64,000 nucleotides of DNA from Oscheius tipulae (taxonomy: Eukaryota; Nematoda; Chromadorea; Rhabditida; Rhabditidae). The notes beneath the pieces were generated by a model, which was given only the letters and a program-made list of their open reading frames with translations, ran no database searches and was not told the origin of the DNA. Position numbers and translations under genes: made by a program. Positions 11,200-24,021 of the stretch are shown here, in pieces (the first letter of the stretch is position 1; each line of letters begins with the position of its first letter). The stretch lies in assembly GCA_037178975.1 (NCBI GenBank), contig JASJZH010000006.1, positions 8,060,001-8,124,000 of the forward strand. The letters run 5' to 3'.

Positions 11200-12498
11200 T
11201 CTAAAAAAAAACAATATTGGGAGTTTCCCGAGACAGAATAAAGAGTGACGATAAGTTAATCTCCGCAAATAATGGCGCGTTAACAGTCTGTTCGATAAGG
11301 CGGCTTTTCAAAGTGTTGAACGCCCTTCGAATAAGCTTTGTGAATTGATTGCAAAAGACGTCTCTTCTGCTAAAAATGTCATCTTCAAGGTGTGGCTGGA
11401 CTCATGAAATCATATCAACGACTAAACCCAGATAAGTTCATGAAGAACACGGTTGTATAAACTTGTGGAACTTCTTTAGGGTTTCGTATTGAACACTTGA
11501 AACTGTACTTGAGCAAAAAGTTTCATAGAATATGTTGATTAGGGACAATTGTTCATAGCCTCAAATTTGGTGCGTTCACCGTTTGGTTAAAAAACAATAA
11601 AAGAGTCACAAAAACGAATCTGCTACGATTTTTTCGGTTTCAACCAAATTTGTCTTTTTGTGTTTTTGTTTCAATCTGCATGCTCTTACTGCGTTTAAAG
11701 CCAATTAGAAAGCCCGAGACAATGGAGCATCACATGATGCGACTGATAAGACGACCAAGGACGGATCCCATAGCTGCAGCTATTACTAAAAGTGAGCTTC
11801 ATTTTTCTGTCATTTTCTGCTATTTCCAGGGAAAGAAAGTGATCTTCCCGTGCAGAAAACTTTAAAATAAGCGTGACAATCCAATTTATCGTCAAAGCTG
11901 CCCACAATGATCTTTTCCTGGCACAAAGCTTTTTTCCTTGTCGTAATACCTTATCTTATCTTAAAAACCAATAAATCGTATTTGTATTAATGTTCATCTT
12001 TACCGGGGTTTCTTAGGGAATGTGCAGCTCTCTCTTTGCCAACTGCCTACAATTGTCTTTTAGCTCCTGCTTGCGACGATCTTTATCATTTGCAAGAAAA
12101 TTGCTAAAAAAAACGGCCAGAAACTGATTAGAAACATGCGGTAAAAACGATTTGTACGTGATTGCGTACAAAATTTGGTCGAAACCAAACATTTCGAAAT
12201 CGATTCGTTCAAAATCGACTTACCGCGAAACCGATTGCGGCGAATTCAAACGCGGGGGGATCGGTTTGTTCAGAACCGTCACAGACCCCCAGAAACAAAA
12301 CAAAACAGTGGTGCAAACAAACGTAAACTTGAACTAATAGAGGTCTAAAAGTTAGCTCAAACCGCAGCCAAGGCCCCATTCAAATCGTCTCCCTCTTCTC
12401 GTGTAGCTATCGAGTAGCTTTCGCTTTCTCTAAAAAATACACACACAAAGAAGTTGTTGTATATTGTTTTTCCTTGACTCCCCCCTTTGGATATCTAG

Positions 12499-12590
12499 TT
12501 TAAAATGTCCTCGCGTCTCTGTCTGTCTGAAGCCAATATTGCCAATTAGTGAGCACTATTTTGTGCGCATACTAACTGTTGGCAAGTCAA
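12499..12590. repeat. Direct repeat, copy A
   Basis: The segment runs from TTAAAATGTCCTCGCGTCTC through CCAATATTGCCAATTAGTG to GGCAAGTCAA. It is repeated at 13324-13430 in the same orientation with scattered substitutions and a short insertion. A shorter third match (AAATTGTCCTCGCGTTTC) lies near 12748. Confidence 0.7.
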
Positions 12591-12770
12591 TTCTCACAGT
12601 GAAAATTTCATGCGTGTTTGAGCATCTACCAAGAATTTCGCGCTCTTCTTGAGCATGTCGAAGAAGGCTGTAAAAACCTCGCCCATGTAATTGTTTTGCC
12701 GCAGAGCTTGCATTGGAGTAGCGTCGTCTTCGAACAAGTCCGTCTTTTAAATTGTCCTCGCGTTTCTTTC

Positions 12771-12792
12771 ACTCTCTCTCTCTCTCTCTCTT
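12771..12792. repeat. CT microsatellite
   Basis: About eleven CT units in a row. Confidence 0.9.
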
Positions 12793-13323
12793 TTCCTGTG
12801 TGTGTGAAGTTCGAATGGATAAGGTTATAATTGAAAAAAATGGGAATTGGGTTCGAGTGAAAGGAAAGTGGTTTTGAGGAACGGGAAGCGGGTTTAAATG
12901 ATTAGTAGTGATCTTAAGCAATAGTTTTACTGGAGAAAAGACGAGGTAGGTACGCCCGGGTCGCAACAAGTTAAGCGGCGTACCTTGTGTTTGTGAAAGT
13001 CTCCGGAGTCAAGAAGCCGAAATATTTGTGGAACAAGGTGGCATCAGTAGGTAAAGTAGAGATAAAGCATTTCGTACGTTTAAGAAGACACAGAATAAGA
13101 TCAACAACCTTTTTTTATCTGTGGTACGCCAGAAGGATCGTCTGGATTGTACAATTTCACGCCTATAGAGACATTTATCCGTGTTTGGTTACATTCGCTT
13201 TTTACATGACTAGAATGTTGGTCTACTTCTTTTCATATATTCCCACTCATTTGGATGTTTTTTTTTGTTAAAAAGCTTTGGATGGAAGCGTCCTTATTAT
13301 CACTACAAATATTCCACAATCTA

Positions 13324-13430
13324 TTTTAAGATGTTCTCGCGTCTCTGTCTGAGTGTGTGTCTGCCTGAAACCAATATTGCCAATTAGTGTGCACTACTTT
13401 GTGCGCACACTACATGCTTGCAAGTCAAGC
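13324..13430. repeat. Direct repeat, copy B
   Basis: Diverged copy of 12499-12590; both share the core CCAATATTGCCAATTAGTG and a following TTTGTGCGCA. Confidence 0.7.
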
Positions 13431-14554
13431 CTGAGTCAGTTCGTAGCTTCGTTGGGAGAACGTTGCTCCTGTTACGGCACTTCGATTGGATGGAATGCGG
13501 ATAGATTGAAGTGGGCATGACAGTTGGACAAAAGAAAGTAGAAATCGAGCAGTTTTGGAAAAATCGGATTATTCCTGGCGAGCCCCAAGAGGCGATAGCA
13601 TTACTTGTTACCAAAACTTTGCAAGTTTCTTGCAAACTTGAAAAGCGCCTTCGCTTCAGAAGTCGTTGTGCTCAGTGCTTCCTTCAAAAATAGCCCACTC
13701 TCCTACATCAAAGTAAGTATATTTTCTGTCCCCATATGGCTAAATTGTTTTTAGAATGAGTGATCAGGCTAGTCTGCCCTCCTGCATGCGCTCAACCGAG
13801 GTCTCATCGGATCGCCAGCCCAGGTTTCTTCCGCCTTCGCCTCGATTCCAGCCTACCGTGGCCAAAAAGACCCCTGCGTCTAGCCGCAGCTTCGTCAGGA
13901 AGACTTTTAGCCTTCGCAAAGCCCGGTCATTCCCATTCCTGCCCCGGAAAGATCTGACACTCCCACTGGATTGCCGACGAATGGCATGCCGATTCCTATT
14001 GCCACTTCCACACCCGGTCATGATGGGCTCCTATGAGGACGGATGGTTAGTTCCTTCTATTTCGATGTATTAATATTGCTTAATTTTATAGTCACTTTCG
14101 TGGTCGATGAGCAGGGTTCCGCCGTCCTCCACGAACTTCCCGCTCCATTCCTGGTTTGGCGTATGTGATATACATACATCCCCATATCAGTTCTAAATTT
14201 CTATCTATCTGCTGTTTTTCATTGAAACCAATGGTCTCCACACCCATTACTTGACGGAAAACAATGAAATAAGTTGTTTCCGCACTGGATCTACGAACCT
14301 ATCCTGATGGCTGTTTTGACTACTCATTAGGTTTTTGTTTGAAAAAGGCATCAAAAACGGTATAGGGACAGTTCAGGATTCCACAGGGAGGTTTCGTCTG
14401 TTAGGACCATTATTGAGCAAAAAAGTTGTATGTATCCTGTACACATGATACAGAGAAACATAGTCAAGCTAACTTCCTGTGGATTGCGTTCATGTTATAT
14501 CTGAGAACGGATATATAGGGCAGGAAACCAGAAGAAGTTTAACACTCTTTAGCC

Positions 14555-14626
14555 TGTTTGATGACGATGATTTTGAACTTCCAACGCGAAACCTCGCAAT
14601 CGCCTGGTAACTGCGCCACGTTGCCA
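14555..14626 (-). repeat. tRNA-like relic
   Basis: On the minus strand TGGCGCAGTTACCAGGCG resembles an A box and GGAAGTTCAAAATC a B box at tRNA-like spacing. The stems are not intact. Confidence 0.4.
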
Positions 14627-15309
14627 AAAAATTTCAGTTCGTTCAGTGATCCCAATCAGTGTTTCCTGCTTCTCCTTCAGCCTAGGCGAATAGAAGGCTC
14701 GCTACAGACCGGTTTTATTCGATTTTGCGCAGGCCGCGATTTCTTGCGCTTTCTGTGACACATCCACATGTCGCATTCTCTCCCCATTCAAGACAAAACT
14801 GTCATTCTCGGACCTTTTTCTCTACTATGACACCTTCAAATTGCTAGCTTTTCAATCCCTTCGATTTTCGTTTTCTAAGCTAGATCATTTGTCTTTCTGC
14901 AACACTGGTTTTCAGTCCGAGAACCGGTTTTTTGTTTCTTTTCTCCCCACAACAGGTCCAACCAACCTTTTCATCTTACTACTTGGCCAAAACAACATGT
15001 AATAAGTGGTTTCGCTCGCTTGCACTTCCTATACTCCCTGTTTGAAGACGGACTCGTTCTGACCAACAACAAGCCGTGTGTAACCTTGAAACAATAGCCA
15101 TAAACGTTTTGCCGAGGCTGTAAGCCTCCCCAATTTTTTAAGGTTCTGCAGATTTTCCTCTTTCCTATGTAGAGTAATGTTATCTTTCTTGTTTTCCAAC
15201 TGGTACATCTGGCGCAAGCCGGTTCGCACCTTCTTATCGGTTCATCTCTGCGGTGTATACGTTTACTTTTCTTGATTAGTGTCATTCGTCTGTGAAGCTT
15301 AATTTACAG

Positions 15310-16429
15310 ATGCTTCTGTTAATCCTTGCATTGGTCGGCGTCTGTATTGCACAGGATCATAACACTCTGGATTTCGACAATCCGACGGTCGGTTTTTTTT
15401 CAAACTTTTGCAATAGCCACCCAGCAGGGTGCGGCTTAAACTATTCTACAAACATCGATTTTGTAGATTTTTGACGGCTACAGGGAACAAATAATTGGAA
15501 AGAATCTGAAAAGGTAGTCAAAATTGTAGTTTATGTAAAACAACAGTGCTGAGCTTGAAATCTATTTCCGCTTAGGCACAGAGACTCCCTTCTCTCTTAT
15601 AGGATCGATCAACTCGTCTCTTGATCCGGGTGGCGAATTTGGTGGCGCGTCCCTCACCCACTAAGGTTTATCACTTATACTATGTTGTTACTATTGCAAC
15701 ACACTTTATGACCTTTTGTTTCAAGCTTTGCAACAAAGCCCACGTCGAAGATCGTGAAATTAAAAGTTAGAAGTGACCTCCCACTAGTCTCGAGTTGTAC
15801 TTGCAGTCTACCCCATGCACAGCGCGTACACACTCTCTCAGTCAACAACAAAACTTTCAGAATTGTGGAACAGAGAACACGAAATGGAAGCCATGCATCG
15901 AGAGGAAAGTTGCTGACCAGGTAGGGATCTCATTTTTCCTTTACTTTTCTTCCTTTTTAGGTATTTGGCTCCTGCTGTGAGCGATTTGTGCCTCCCGAGT
16001 GTCGTGGCATGTGCATTTACGAGACTAATGCCATCGAGTCGCGTGTAATCGTAAGAACTCAATCATCGGCTCCGAGTAGACAGGTGTTAATTTTAGCTGA
16101 TGCACACAATTCAACCATCGCGCTGTCGTCTGTACAAATATCTGCCGTCCATCGTTCACTGTGCTGCCCAGACACACGACAACACCGACTGCTGTCGGTC
16201 AAACGGAATCGCTCAACTTGGAGAACAATGCTTGGAAATGTGCAAGCCGCAGGTCCTTTACATATCTTTCCTCAAAGCAAAAATTTTTTTCTAGTCAAAC
16301 CCACGCCGATTCTGGGGAGTCAAATCCCTGAGGAAGGATCTCGTTGTCTGTCTGGCCAAATGGGACCAAATCATGCAGTGCCATCAGTCTGGTCTCCGTG
16401 CCAGGAAAGTTCCTCGTCCGACGGTCTAG
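15310..16429 (+). CDS. Small secreted protein with a nematode DB module
   Basis: The ATG at 15310 directly follows a TTTACAG acceptor-like site and starts a signal peptide (MLLLILALVGVCIAQ). Later exons near 15805-15920, 15961-16050, 16096-16251 and 16297-16429 join in phase. Together they hold one DB module, a cysteine-rich extracellular domain described mainly from nematodes. It begins SCCERFVPPECRGMCIYE, continues with CRLYKYLP and HCAAQTHDNTDCCRSNG, then QCLEMC, and ends in a tail with CHQSGLRARK before the stop at 16429. The exon structure between 15390 and 15800 is unclear, because the frame carrying FCNSHPAGCGLNY meets a stop at 15472, so one or more junctions there are unresolved. The likely location is secreted or cuticle-associated; the biochemical role is unknown. 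Confidence 0.8.
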
Positions 16430-18601
16430 AAATGTCATATCAAGTGTTAAGGATTAAAGAATATCTATCTATTTCGGTCATTTGATGTGTTCGCCCTTTC
16501 CCTATACGCATATTTCTGGCCACAATCCGATTGACTGCACGCTTCAGCGCGATCACACAAATGTCTGTGTAATTTTCAAAAGCAAAATGTACATTGATTT
16601 TCAGCCCGCAGGCCAGGGCTCTCTTTATGGACCGGGGAAACACCCTGTTTACAGCTCTTAACATGTGTCTCCGCATATCCGAGCTCAAAATAGTATTAGC
16701 ACATTTTCACACTTTCACCGACCGCAGTCTGCAGAGACTATTAACTCCTGTTCAATACTACACGGGACCTTTTTATGGCTTCGGAGAGTAGCGACGAAAA
16801 AGCTTTGACCTCTTCCCCCACTTCTAGACAGCATCGCCCAATTGAGTTCTAAGCGAACAACTTTGTCTCCTAACTTCTTTTCCTCGACTTTGATGAGTTT
16901 CTTTAGCTATTCATAGATCTCGAAACTGAAAGGTCCCAATTGACTAGTTTTTTTTTGTAGTAACCGAATCTTCTTCCAGAGAAAGAGAGAGGCTCATAAA
17001 TCGAGTAATCGAGATGGCTAGTTGTGCTCATCGTTTCCTCGTCGCCCTCGCGAAGCATGAGCCGATTATGTCGTGAGACCAGACGAGCGCTCTCCCCCGT
17101 ATTTACTAGTTCTAACACTAAATTCCCTCTATGCCCTGTCATTACTCTTAGACAGGCATCGAGCATAATAGATTCCTCTAGCTATAAATCTCTCTGTACA
17201 TCGGAACGGTAATTATAGGAGGATTACTTGTCTGAGTTTTCTATTTATTCGCTTTTTTGCACAGGACCTCCCAATCTCTTGCGTACACCATGTCATTGTT
17301 TTCAGTCTGCTCCCTCGCAGACCAAAACTGCAATCGTTTCTCGTTGCTAAGTGCAAACGGCCACATCGCATTGTCGTCTAGAAGAATTTTTTTTAAAGGC
17401 TTCTGCTATGCCACGCGTCAAAGGAAAAAAAACTTGTTGCGCCTCAAAACCTCTTGTTGACATAACAGCATATTTCAAAACTATTCTTGCAGTTGTTTCT
17501 ATAATCTCTTCCTGAAAATCGTATTGTAGTAGCCTTAGGGAAAAACATGTGTAACTCATTCAAATGATAGCAGTCGCTCATTTGAAGTACACCCGCCTTT
17601 TTCCCAACTTCCTGGGTTTTGTTTCCACCCCGGAATGATGAATGTGATATGGATGCTGCGGCAAGACCTAACAAAGTACAATTAATATCGAGTTCACGTC
17701 GCCTCTTTCCCCCAAGCTTCGTGTTTCAATTCACCCAGGCGGTTCAGTCGTCACACCGCTCCTCATATTCCCAAACTTTGTTCACACCTGAAAAGAGTTT
17801 GACGTAGGGCGGCATAGGCTTTATGTGTCAAGTAGGAGAGACAGACGAAGCTCACTTTTTGGCTCAGTCTCTCTATTTGAACAATGGCACAGCCGCGTCA
17901 CGGGCCCTTGGTAATACGAGCTCTCTTCTAAATTCTTGCGTTGAAGTTTCAGTTGAATTGCCCAACGAATTTCCTCCGCGAAATACCTTTCCGCGCGCTA
18001 AGGTAATTGCTCTGAGACCATTATCTATCCAATAGGCACCTATTTTTTTAGCAGTTTAAAGCTGAATAATGGCTTTCTATGGAAAAGGAAACTAATAGGA
18101 AAGGTTTGCGACTCCTGAATTGCCGGGGCAACAAACTATGACTCAAGCGGGGACAACATGCCAACAAGCCTGTTTTTCGCGACATTAATACAATATTTGG
18201 CATAAACTTCTATATTTTGGAACGTCCCAGTCGGTCATATATCAAAATGGGAAACAAAGTATGTGCGAAGCAACTTTTAGGGGCTCCGACTCGTAAATGC
18301 TAGACTGCCAGATGTTCCGCCTCAGCTGTTGTGTGTGCTTTCGTCATTGCGACCTTTATTGATCATCGCCTCCAGACTTTACGCGAAATTTCGTAGCGCA
18401 ATCCTGTCCTCGTCCATACTCATCATTTTGAAGCCATTTTAGGGGAATGTTGTCTAAAAAAAGACCGAGAAACTTTTCTAAACGTGTGTATTCATTGGAG
18501 AAACTGACACATTTGCCGATTTAATTTCGTCTGGATCCATTTTCCCCTTTACTGACCAGTTTTGCTTCCCAAAAATCAATTTTCGAAGAACTAAGCTTGT
18601 T

Positions 18602-18634
18602 ATTTACAGCTTTCTCGAATTGAAAGCTGTAAAT
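18602..18634. repeat. 13-bp perfect inverted repeat
   Basis: atttacagctttc and its exact reverse complement are separated by 7 bases. Confidence 0.7.
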
Positions 18635-20483
18635 CCTACTTAAAGTTTTGCTTTCCGCGCTTTCCTAAGCTTCTCATGCCTTTCTAGTTTCCTATGCCCA
18701 CATTTTCAATATACCCTCGTTTTCTCTGTTACAAAATTGATGTCAATCTATACAAATAATTTGGAACTATTCGCGTTGTTTGTTCCCTGTTATGAAATTT
18801 TGCGAAAAACGCTTGTTGACAACATACTCAACACAGTAAGCTGTTTGAATCTTCTACGATTCTGGCATTCTCACCAAATCTTCGATCATCATTAGTTGAA
18901 AGCCATTTTCTTTAACGTGTATTTCTGTCACCTCTGTTATAGAGCCATCGGGTAGAAAGCAACGATTTTTTTCCATTTGGCGTACTACTTAGTAAAGCCC
19001 AAATTCACGGAACGTGTTCAAAACCTTGTTCCGTTCATAAATCCTTTTTGTTTACCTTATCCCTAAGATATAAAATATATAAAGCGCATAATGCTTTCTA
19101 CTAATACATAGGTTTTCTACTGTAGACAACTATAGCCTCAACTTTTTCAACGCTGTTTCTTATTAAAAGTAGATTCCTCTGTAAATGTTCACATACTTGT
19201 GTATTTATCGTTGAGAACGTTTTGCTGCATCGGAAAACATAGAAACTGCAATTTTCTATCCAACCGTTATTGAAAGTGCTGGGTGTCAATGACCTCTAGT
19301 TGCTAAGATTCTCAAAGCTATATCAGCATAAACTACGATAACGTGAATTATTCCCATGTTGACCGCAGAACTGAGGAGGTTTGTACACGAACTGACCCAC
19401 TCCTCTAGTAATCACAGCCACGGGTTCCCGCACGGGCCTGCATACATAAGCCTGACCAAATTTGCTTCCTCGTAGCTAATTCCTTCACTTCCCTGGCTGA
19501 AAGATGATTATGTTAGCATGTTGTTGGAGGGGACCTTCGACCTTTACCAGAGCACACGGCTGTCTTTCCGCCTCTCTCAAACCAAGCCGAACTGCAGGAT
19601 TTTTGCCAGCACACGTGACAGCAGTCGTGGGTACTGAATACTTTAAAGACTTCCTCAATACCTAACAGCTCTTTCCCATATTCTTTCTCCAGTCTTAGCC
19701 TTTTCTTTCTCCTCAGATTGCTTCCATTAACCATGAAAATTTCAGATTAGAATAGATAGCGCACACTGCCTAAGATTGTTATGGTGAGCCGGTCGTGCTT
19801 AAACTCTTTCCACAGTTGGATGAAGGAAGACGGTGAGTATTTCAGTTCAAGTATCGTGAATAACTGTTTTGTATCCTGTAACAGTACGATTGACGCGTTT
19901 GAATCCCTCCTTGTAAACTATTTTTCTTCTTTCAAATAAGCAGCCCTGAGTCACCAGAGTCCGTTTATACAGCATTATATCTGCCCATATTGAGAGAAAA
20001 GATGACTGTTTCTGAACAACCCCCATAAATGAAGTTCAAACGCTTTCTTCTCTCTGATGTTGCTCGCAGTCGTTCGGCCAGGTTTTATCAGATATAGTCT
20101 CTCTTTCTGTTTAACAAATTCTAAACAAGCATGCTTGACTCAGTGAAAAACCAAGAACCCTCATTAAAATTGCTGGCGACTGTTCATGAACATCTCCAAT
20201 GATGTTCGAACAGTTTCTTTTTTACTTAACCCCTTAACCGTTCCCTCAGTTTAGCCGCATATTGCGTTTGAAACGTTGAAATAGGCAGTTCCTGTGAGAT
20301 GCTGCAGCTTATACCCAAAAATCAAGGCTAGTACTCTTAGCGTGTCCAAGACGCTATCGAAAATTTGTGTTTGTCATCAGTTGAAAAGACCTGAAGCTGG
20401 TTAGTTACTCGTAATATTTGGATCAGTACCACCGCTCTGCCTACTGGTGTGCGATGCCGAGAATTTACCACGTTTTGAGACGA

Positions 20484-20520
20484 AATCATCTCGGTATTTA
20501 AAAAAAATACCGAGATGATT
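20484..20520. repeat. 16-bp perfect hairpin
   Basis: AATCATCTCGGTATTT and its exact inverse flank a 5-base A-rich loop. The stem continues outward with a one-base bulge. Confidence 0.85.
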
Positions 20521-20560
20521 CGCGTGAGAAAACTGCAGTTCGAACTAGGGAGTATTAAAA

Positions 20561-20608
20561 GGTGGATCTGCTAGTAGTGTCTAAGGAGACACTACTAGCA
20601 GATCCACC
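20561..20608. repeat. 22-bp perfect hairpin with 4-base loop
   Basis: The arm GGTGGATCTGCTAGTAGTGT plus CT is followed by the loop AAGG and the exact inverse. It lies 40 bases after another perfect hairpin. Confidence 0.9.
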
Positions 20609-20909
20609 GCTTTCTTCTTTGATTTTCTTCCCTTTGTACAGTCGTTCAGTCTTATTTTGTCAGAGTTTTCCTATTTTTCCTTTTTTTTGTTTAGGGGAGG
20701 GGGTTGCCCATTATTTTCTGTGAAACCAAGTTCTGGAGTCATATAGACCCACGACAAGAACCCTCCAGAACAAGGATTTTGATCCTATTCTGTTTCTAAA
20801 GCGTCGCGTTATAGCCATTTCGCTTCATGCAACATAAGTCATTAGATTCGTGTCATTGTCTAGTTTGATCTTTCAGAGTCAAAAACTAGGTCTACATTCT
20901 GTGTGAGCA

Positions 20910-23807
20910 ATGAAAAAGAAGAGCAAACGCCAGACTCGACGCTTGTCGGTGAAAGAGCAAAAACGCACTGCTAAGGATGTGTCGAATTGGGTTGACACTA
21001 CTCAGGTAGACCCACTTTTTCCCAGTAGTATACATGTTGACAGCCTTCCCGCAAGAAGGAGGACGAGGTCAGGCTCAGGGAGAGAAAGGAAGACACTTAT
21101 GTCTCTCAAGAAACGGTGTTTTCGGACAAGTCCGAGGATCTTGTGGAGGAGCCGAAGCGTTTGGACGGGGGGTAAGTCATTTACTGAACATCATCAATTA
21201 TCGTCATTTCTAGATACGCCTGGGCCATCGTCTGCTTCTCCTTTCTACTACATTTCATTGCTGATGGACTCACCTTCAGTTTCGGGCAGATGTTCCACTC
21301 CATTGTGAAGAAGTTTGATGTCAACCGAATGTTTGGTGCCACGATTGCCGGATTGTTCTTGTCTCTTCCTCTGATGTCATCTCCCTTCGCCTCTGTTATC
21401 GGCGAGCATCTTGGATGCAGGTACCGAAAAATGTGTTGCCGTATACAGTAAAGTTACAGGCTTCAGCTGATTGGCGGCTTGATTGTCAGCATATTCGGAA
21501 TCCTAATGGCACTTCTGGGACTGTCTATCGAGAGTATTGTCATCTTCATGGTCGGATTCTCGGTATTCCTGGCTCTCGGTCTTGCTCTCGTCTATAACGG
21601 CGCCATCGTCATCCTGAATCTATTCTTCGATAAAAGACTGGGACTCGCCACCGCTCTCGCTGTTTCGGGAACAGGAATTGGTACTATCGTCTTCCCTCAA
21701 GTCATCGGACAGGTACTTTTTATATTGTGCTCCAACTGTCTTTTCAGTTCGAGAACTACTTTCCGGGCGAATCGGCCACTTGCACCTGCATTCTCGTATT
21801 GGTCCTGTGCATCATCGCTCTCGTCATCTGCGTGTTCTTCATTCGAGACGTCGAGTGGACATCGGACTCGGTTGAGTACAAGCGACGAATGTTCGAGAAG
21901 CGAGTTCGCAAACTCGATCGAGAGCGTGGGGACGAGGAAGACTGCTATGAGCCGGAAGAAGAGAACTACTACGCCCGAAAGAGTACATCTCTGCCATGTG
22001 TCTTTAATCTCAAGGAAGCCAGAGGAAGTCTCATCGAGCTTGGTACCAGCATGCAGGTATGATTCCTACAGTTTTAAGACCTTTAAATCATACAGTCGAT
22101 CCGCGATAGCGTCTCCATCATTAAGCAAGTCCAGCCTCCCGTCCCGAGAAGTCGATCTGTAGGAACCTTCTTGCGCAACAAGAACCTGCCTAATGTTCCG
22201 GAGTACAGTATGCTACATGCGGAAGATTTTAATCATTTGGACCATCTCGATCTCCATGTAAACTTAACTGTTTTTCAGCAATTCTATCCTTTCAGCTTGG
22301 TCACTCTCCTGCCAATACCGTTCATTCAAAGCAGCCATCTCGTGTTCGAATGCTGAGCAAAACCTCAATGAGTGTGGACGCAATCAATGACATGAACGAT
22401 GACGCCATTTCCAAGGCCAAGTCGTGCCTCAGTGATTCGGAAGACGACGGGGACACTGAGACTGAATCCGACACTGCGCGATCCAACGACGGTGTGTCTT
22501 CCGATTCAGAGCTCTCGGACAAGGTTCTTAAGAAGGTATCAATGTTCTTGGCAAACTTTTAGTTTTGTTTAAGAATGGCATACTCAAGAGCGGAACCACT
22601 CTTACCAACGGAATTATCTTAAACGTACCTCCTCATAAGCTGGACACATCTCGGCAGACAAGACCTTCACTTGGGGTCAGTCATCAAGCTCCTGGACGTA
22701 TTTTGGTCGGTCGCACTGGATACAGGTATGAGTGAAGGCATTGGAATTCAATGTGGCGGTTTTTAGAGTGAGAATCAACACCAATCTGCTCGGAAGTCAA
22801 CTGAAGATGCCCTCTGCTCCTCTGATCTTCCACAGGAAGCCAAAGTGGCACGAGAAGCACGAGCATCTTGGTCATCTTTGGAAGGCTCTCTGCTCTCTGC
22901 CTCGACAGTTCCCACTCTATCTTGATATGTTAAAGAATGATCTAACCTGCTGTGTGTGAGTGCAAATCTTCAAACAAACACATCATCATGGTCTTGTCAA
23001 TCAACTATGTAGTGCGCTGGCAACTTGGAGGCCAGATCTATTAGCTTGCTATAGAGCCAATTGACAAAACTCGTGACTTATGACAGTCATGGACAGAATC
23101 CATAACAAACTGACCGAATTGACTACACCCGATCATAACACTGGCTTCTTTCAGCTTCGCCCTCTCCGTCTCTTGCCTCTATATGGTCTTAGATGTGCCC
23201 TACGTCTTTTACTACGATCACGCTGTCGAGAACCTCAACTTCACCCAGAGTGAAGGTTCCGATCTGACCACTGCTCTCGGCCTTTCCAATCTCGTCTTCA
23301 CCTGGACAATTGGATTCCTCGCCGACCGCTTCCAAAAGAAGCTCTTCGCGTTCAACGGAATTTCAATGCTCTTTCTTGGTTTAACTGTCATCTACGTCAG
23401 TTTCTGCACGCGGTACATGCACATGATGGGCAGTTCTGTCGTGTTCGGTGCCTTCGTCAGTTCGAACTATGTCCTGCAGTCCGTCCTTCTCACTCAGCTG
23501 TTCCCAGATCCGAACAAGTTCGCCATCTCCTACGCCATGATCAGTATGTTGGAAGGAGCAGCTACGTTTATCGTGCCTCCCATCATTGGTTATATTCGAG
23601 ATTTTCAATGACAAATCCGAAATTTTAGGCAAGATCCGTGACTATTCCGGCAACTACCACTCCGTCTTCATTGTCTCCGGAGTCATTTTGCTAGTCTCTG
23701 CCATTCTTTCCTTCTACACCGAGTATCTGGTCCACCACGAGAAGCGAAACAGTCGTTCACCTTCCCGAAACTCCAAAGACGTCCCCCTTCTGATTGAGCA
23801 AGTCTAA
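20910..23807 (+). CDS. Monocarboxylate-transporter-like protein (SLC16, major facilitator superfamily)
   Basis: About eleven exons joined in phase encode roughly 780 residues. After a basic, charged N terminus, TM1 opens with the family motif DGGYAWAIVCFSF followed by FIADGLTFSFGQMF. TM5 is preceded by FFDKRLGLATALAVSGTG, matching the second SLC16 signature. Six N-terminal helices end near VICVFFIRDVEW. A very long hydrophilic loop of over 300 residues follows, with Ser/Asp/Glu-rich stretches such as SDSEDDGDTETESDTARS, before the second six-helix half begins at FALSVSCLYMVLDVPYVFYY. The C terminus is short and polar. Typical SLC16 proteins have about 450-600 residues, so the enlarged central loop is notable. 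It should be a plasma-membrane proton-linked or related transporter; the substrate is not predictable. Confidence 0.9.
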
Positions 23808-24021
23808 AACCGGTATCCCCATCCGTTACTTCTCCCCCTGTACAGCATGTAGACGTGTTTACAAAACGCCTTCTCATTGTGAGACGAGGTCCTTCTTCCG
23901 GTATCATAGTCGTCCCAATAGCTCTATGTATTATTCTAGGGTATACATATTCGAGTTATGGATGCAATAGAGTTGTGAAAGATTTTTTTCCCTTGGTTAA
24001 ACATTTCATAAATGGTTTCTG

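Larger units (their letters stand above)
11200..15309. other. Gene-poor, repeat-containing intergenic region
   Basis: No domain or splice-consistent gene was recognised. It holds a diverged direct repeat pair (12499-12590 and 13324-13430), a CT microsatellite and a tRNA-like relic near 14555-14626. A GC-rich stretch at 13756-14105 is open on both strands and could hide a small basic protein, but it lacks recognisable homology. Confidence 0.45.
16430..20909. other. Intergenic, no gene recognised
   Basis: About 4.5 kb without a domain or a splice-consistent gene. It contains a 13-bp hairpin at 18602-18634 and two strong hairpins at 20484-20520 and 20561-20608, listed separately. The latter two lie 300-430 bases upstream of the SLC16 start codon. 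Confidence 0.5.

Noticed and set aside
13756..14073. 105-codon basic frame, with an overlapping open frame on the minus strand
   Set aside because: GC-rich stretch open on both strands, no homology recognised, splice continuation ends after a few residues; listed only as part of the intergenic region.
15988..16485. 165-codon plus-strand frame
   Set aside because: It overlaps the DB-module exons in another frame and reads through their introns; the DB frame has clear family cysteines.
21479..22162. 227-codon continuous frame through the SLC16 exons
   Set aside because: After the real exon ends at about 21712 it continues through the intron in the wrong frame; the splice to the FENYFPGES exon keeps the transporter topology.
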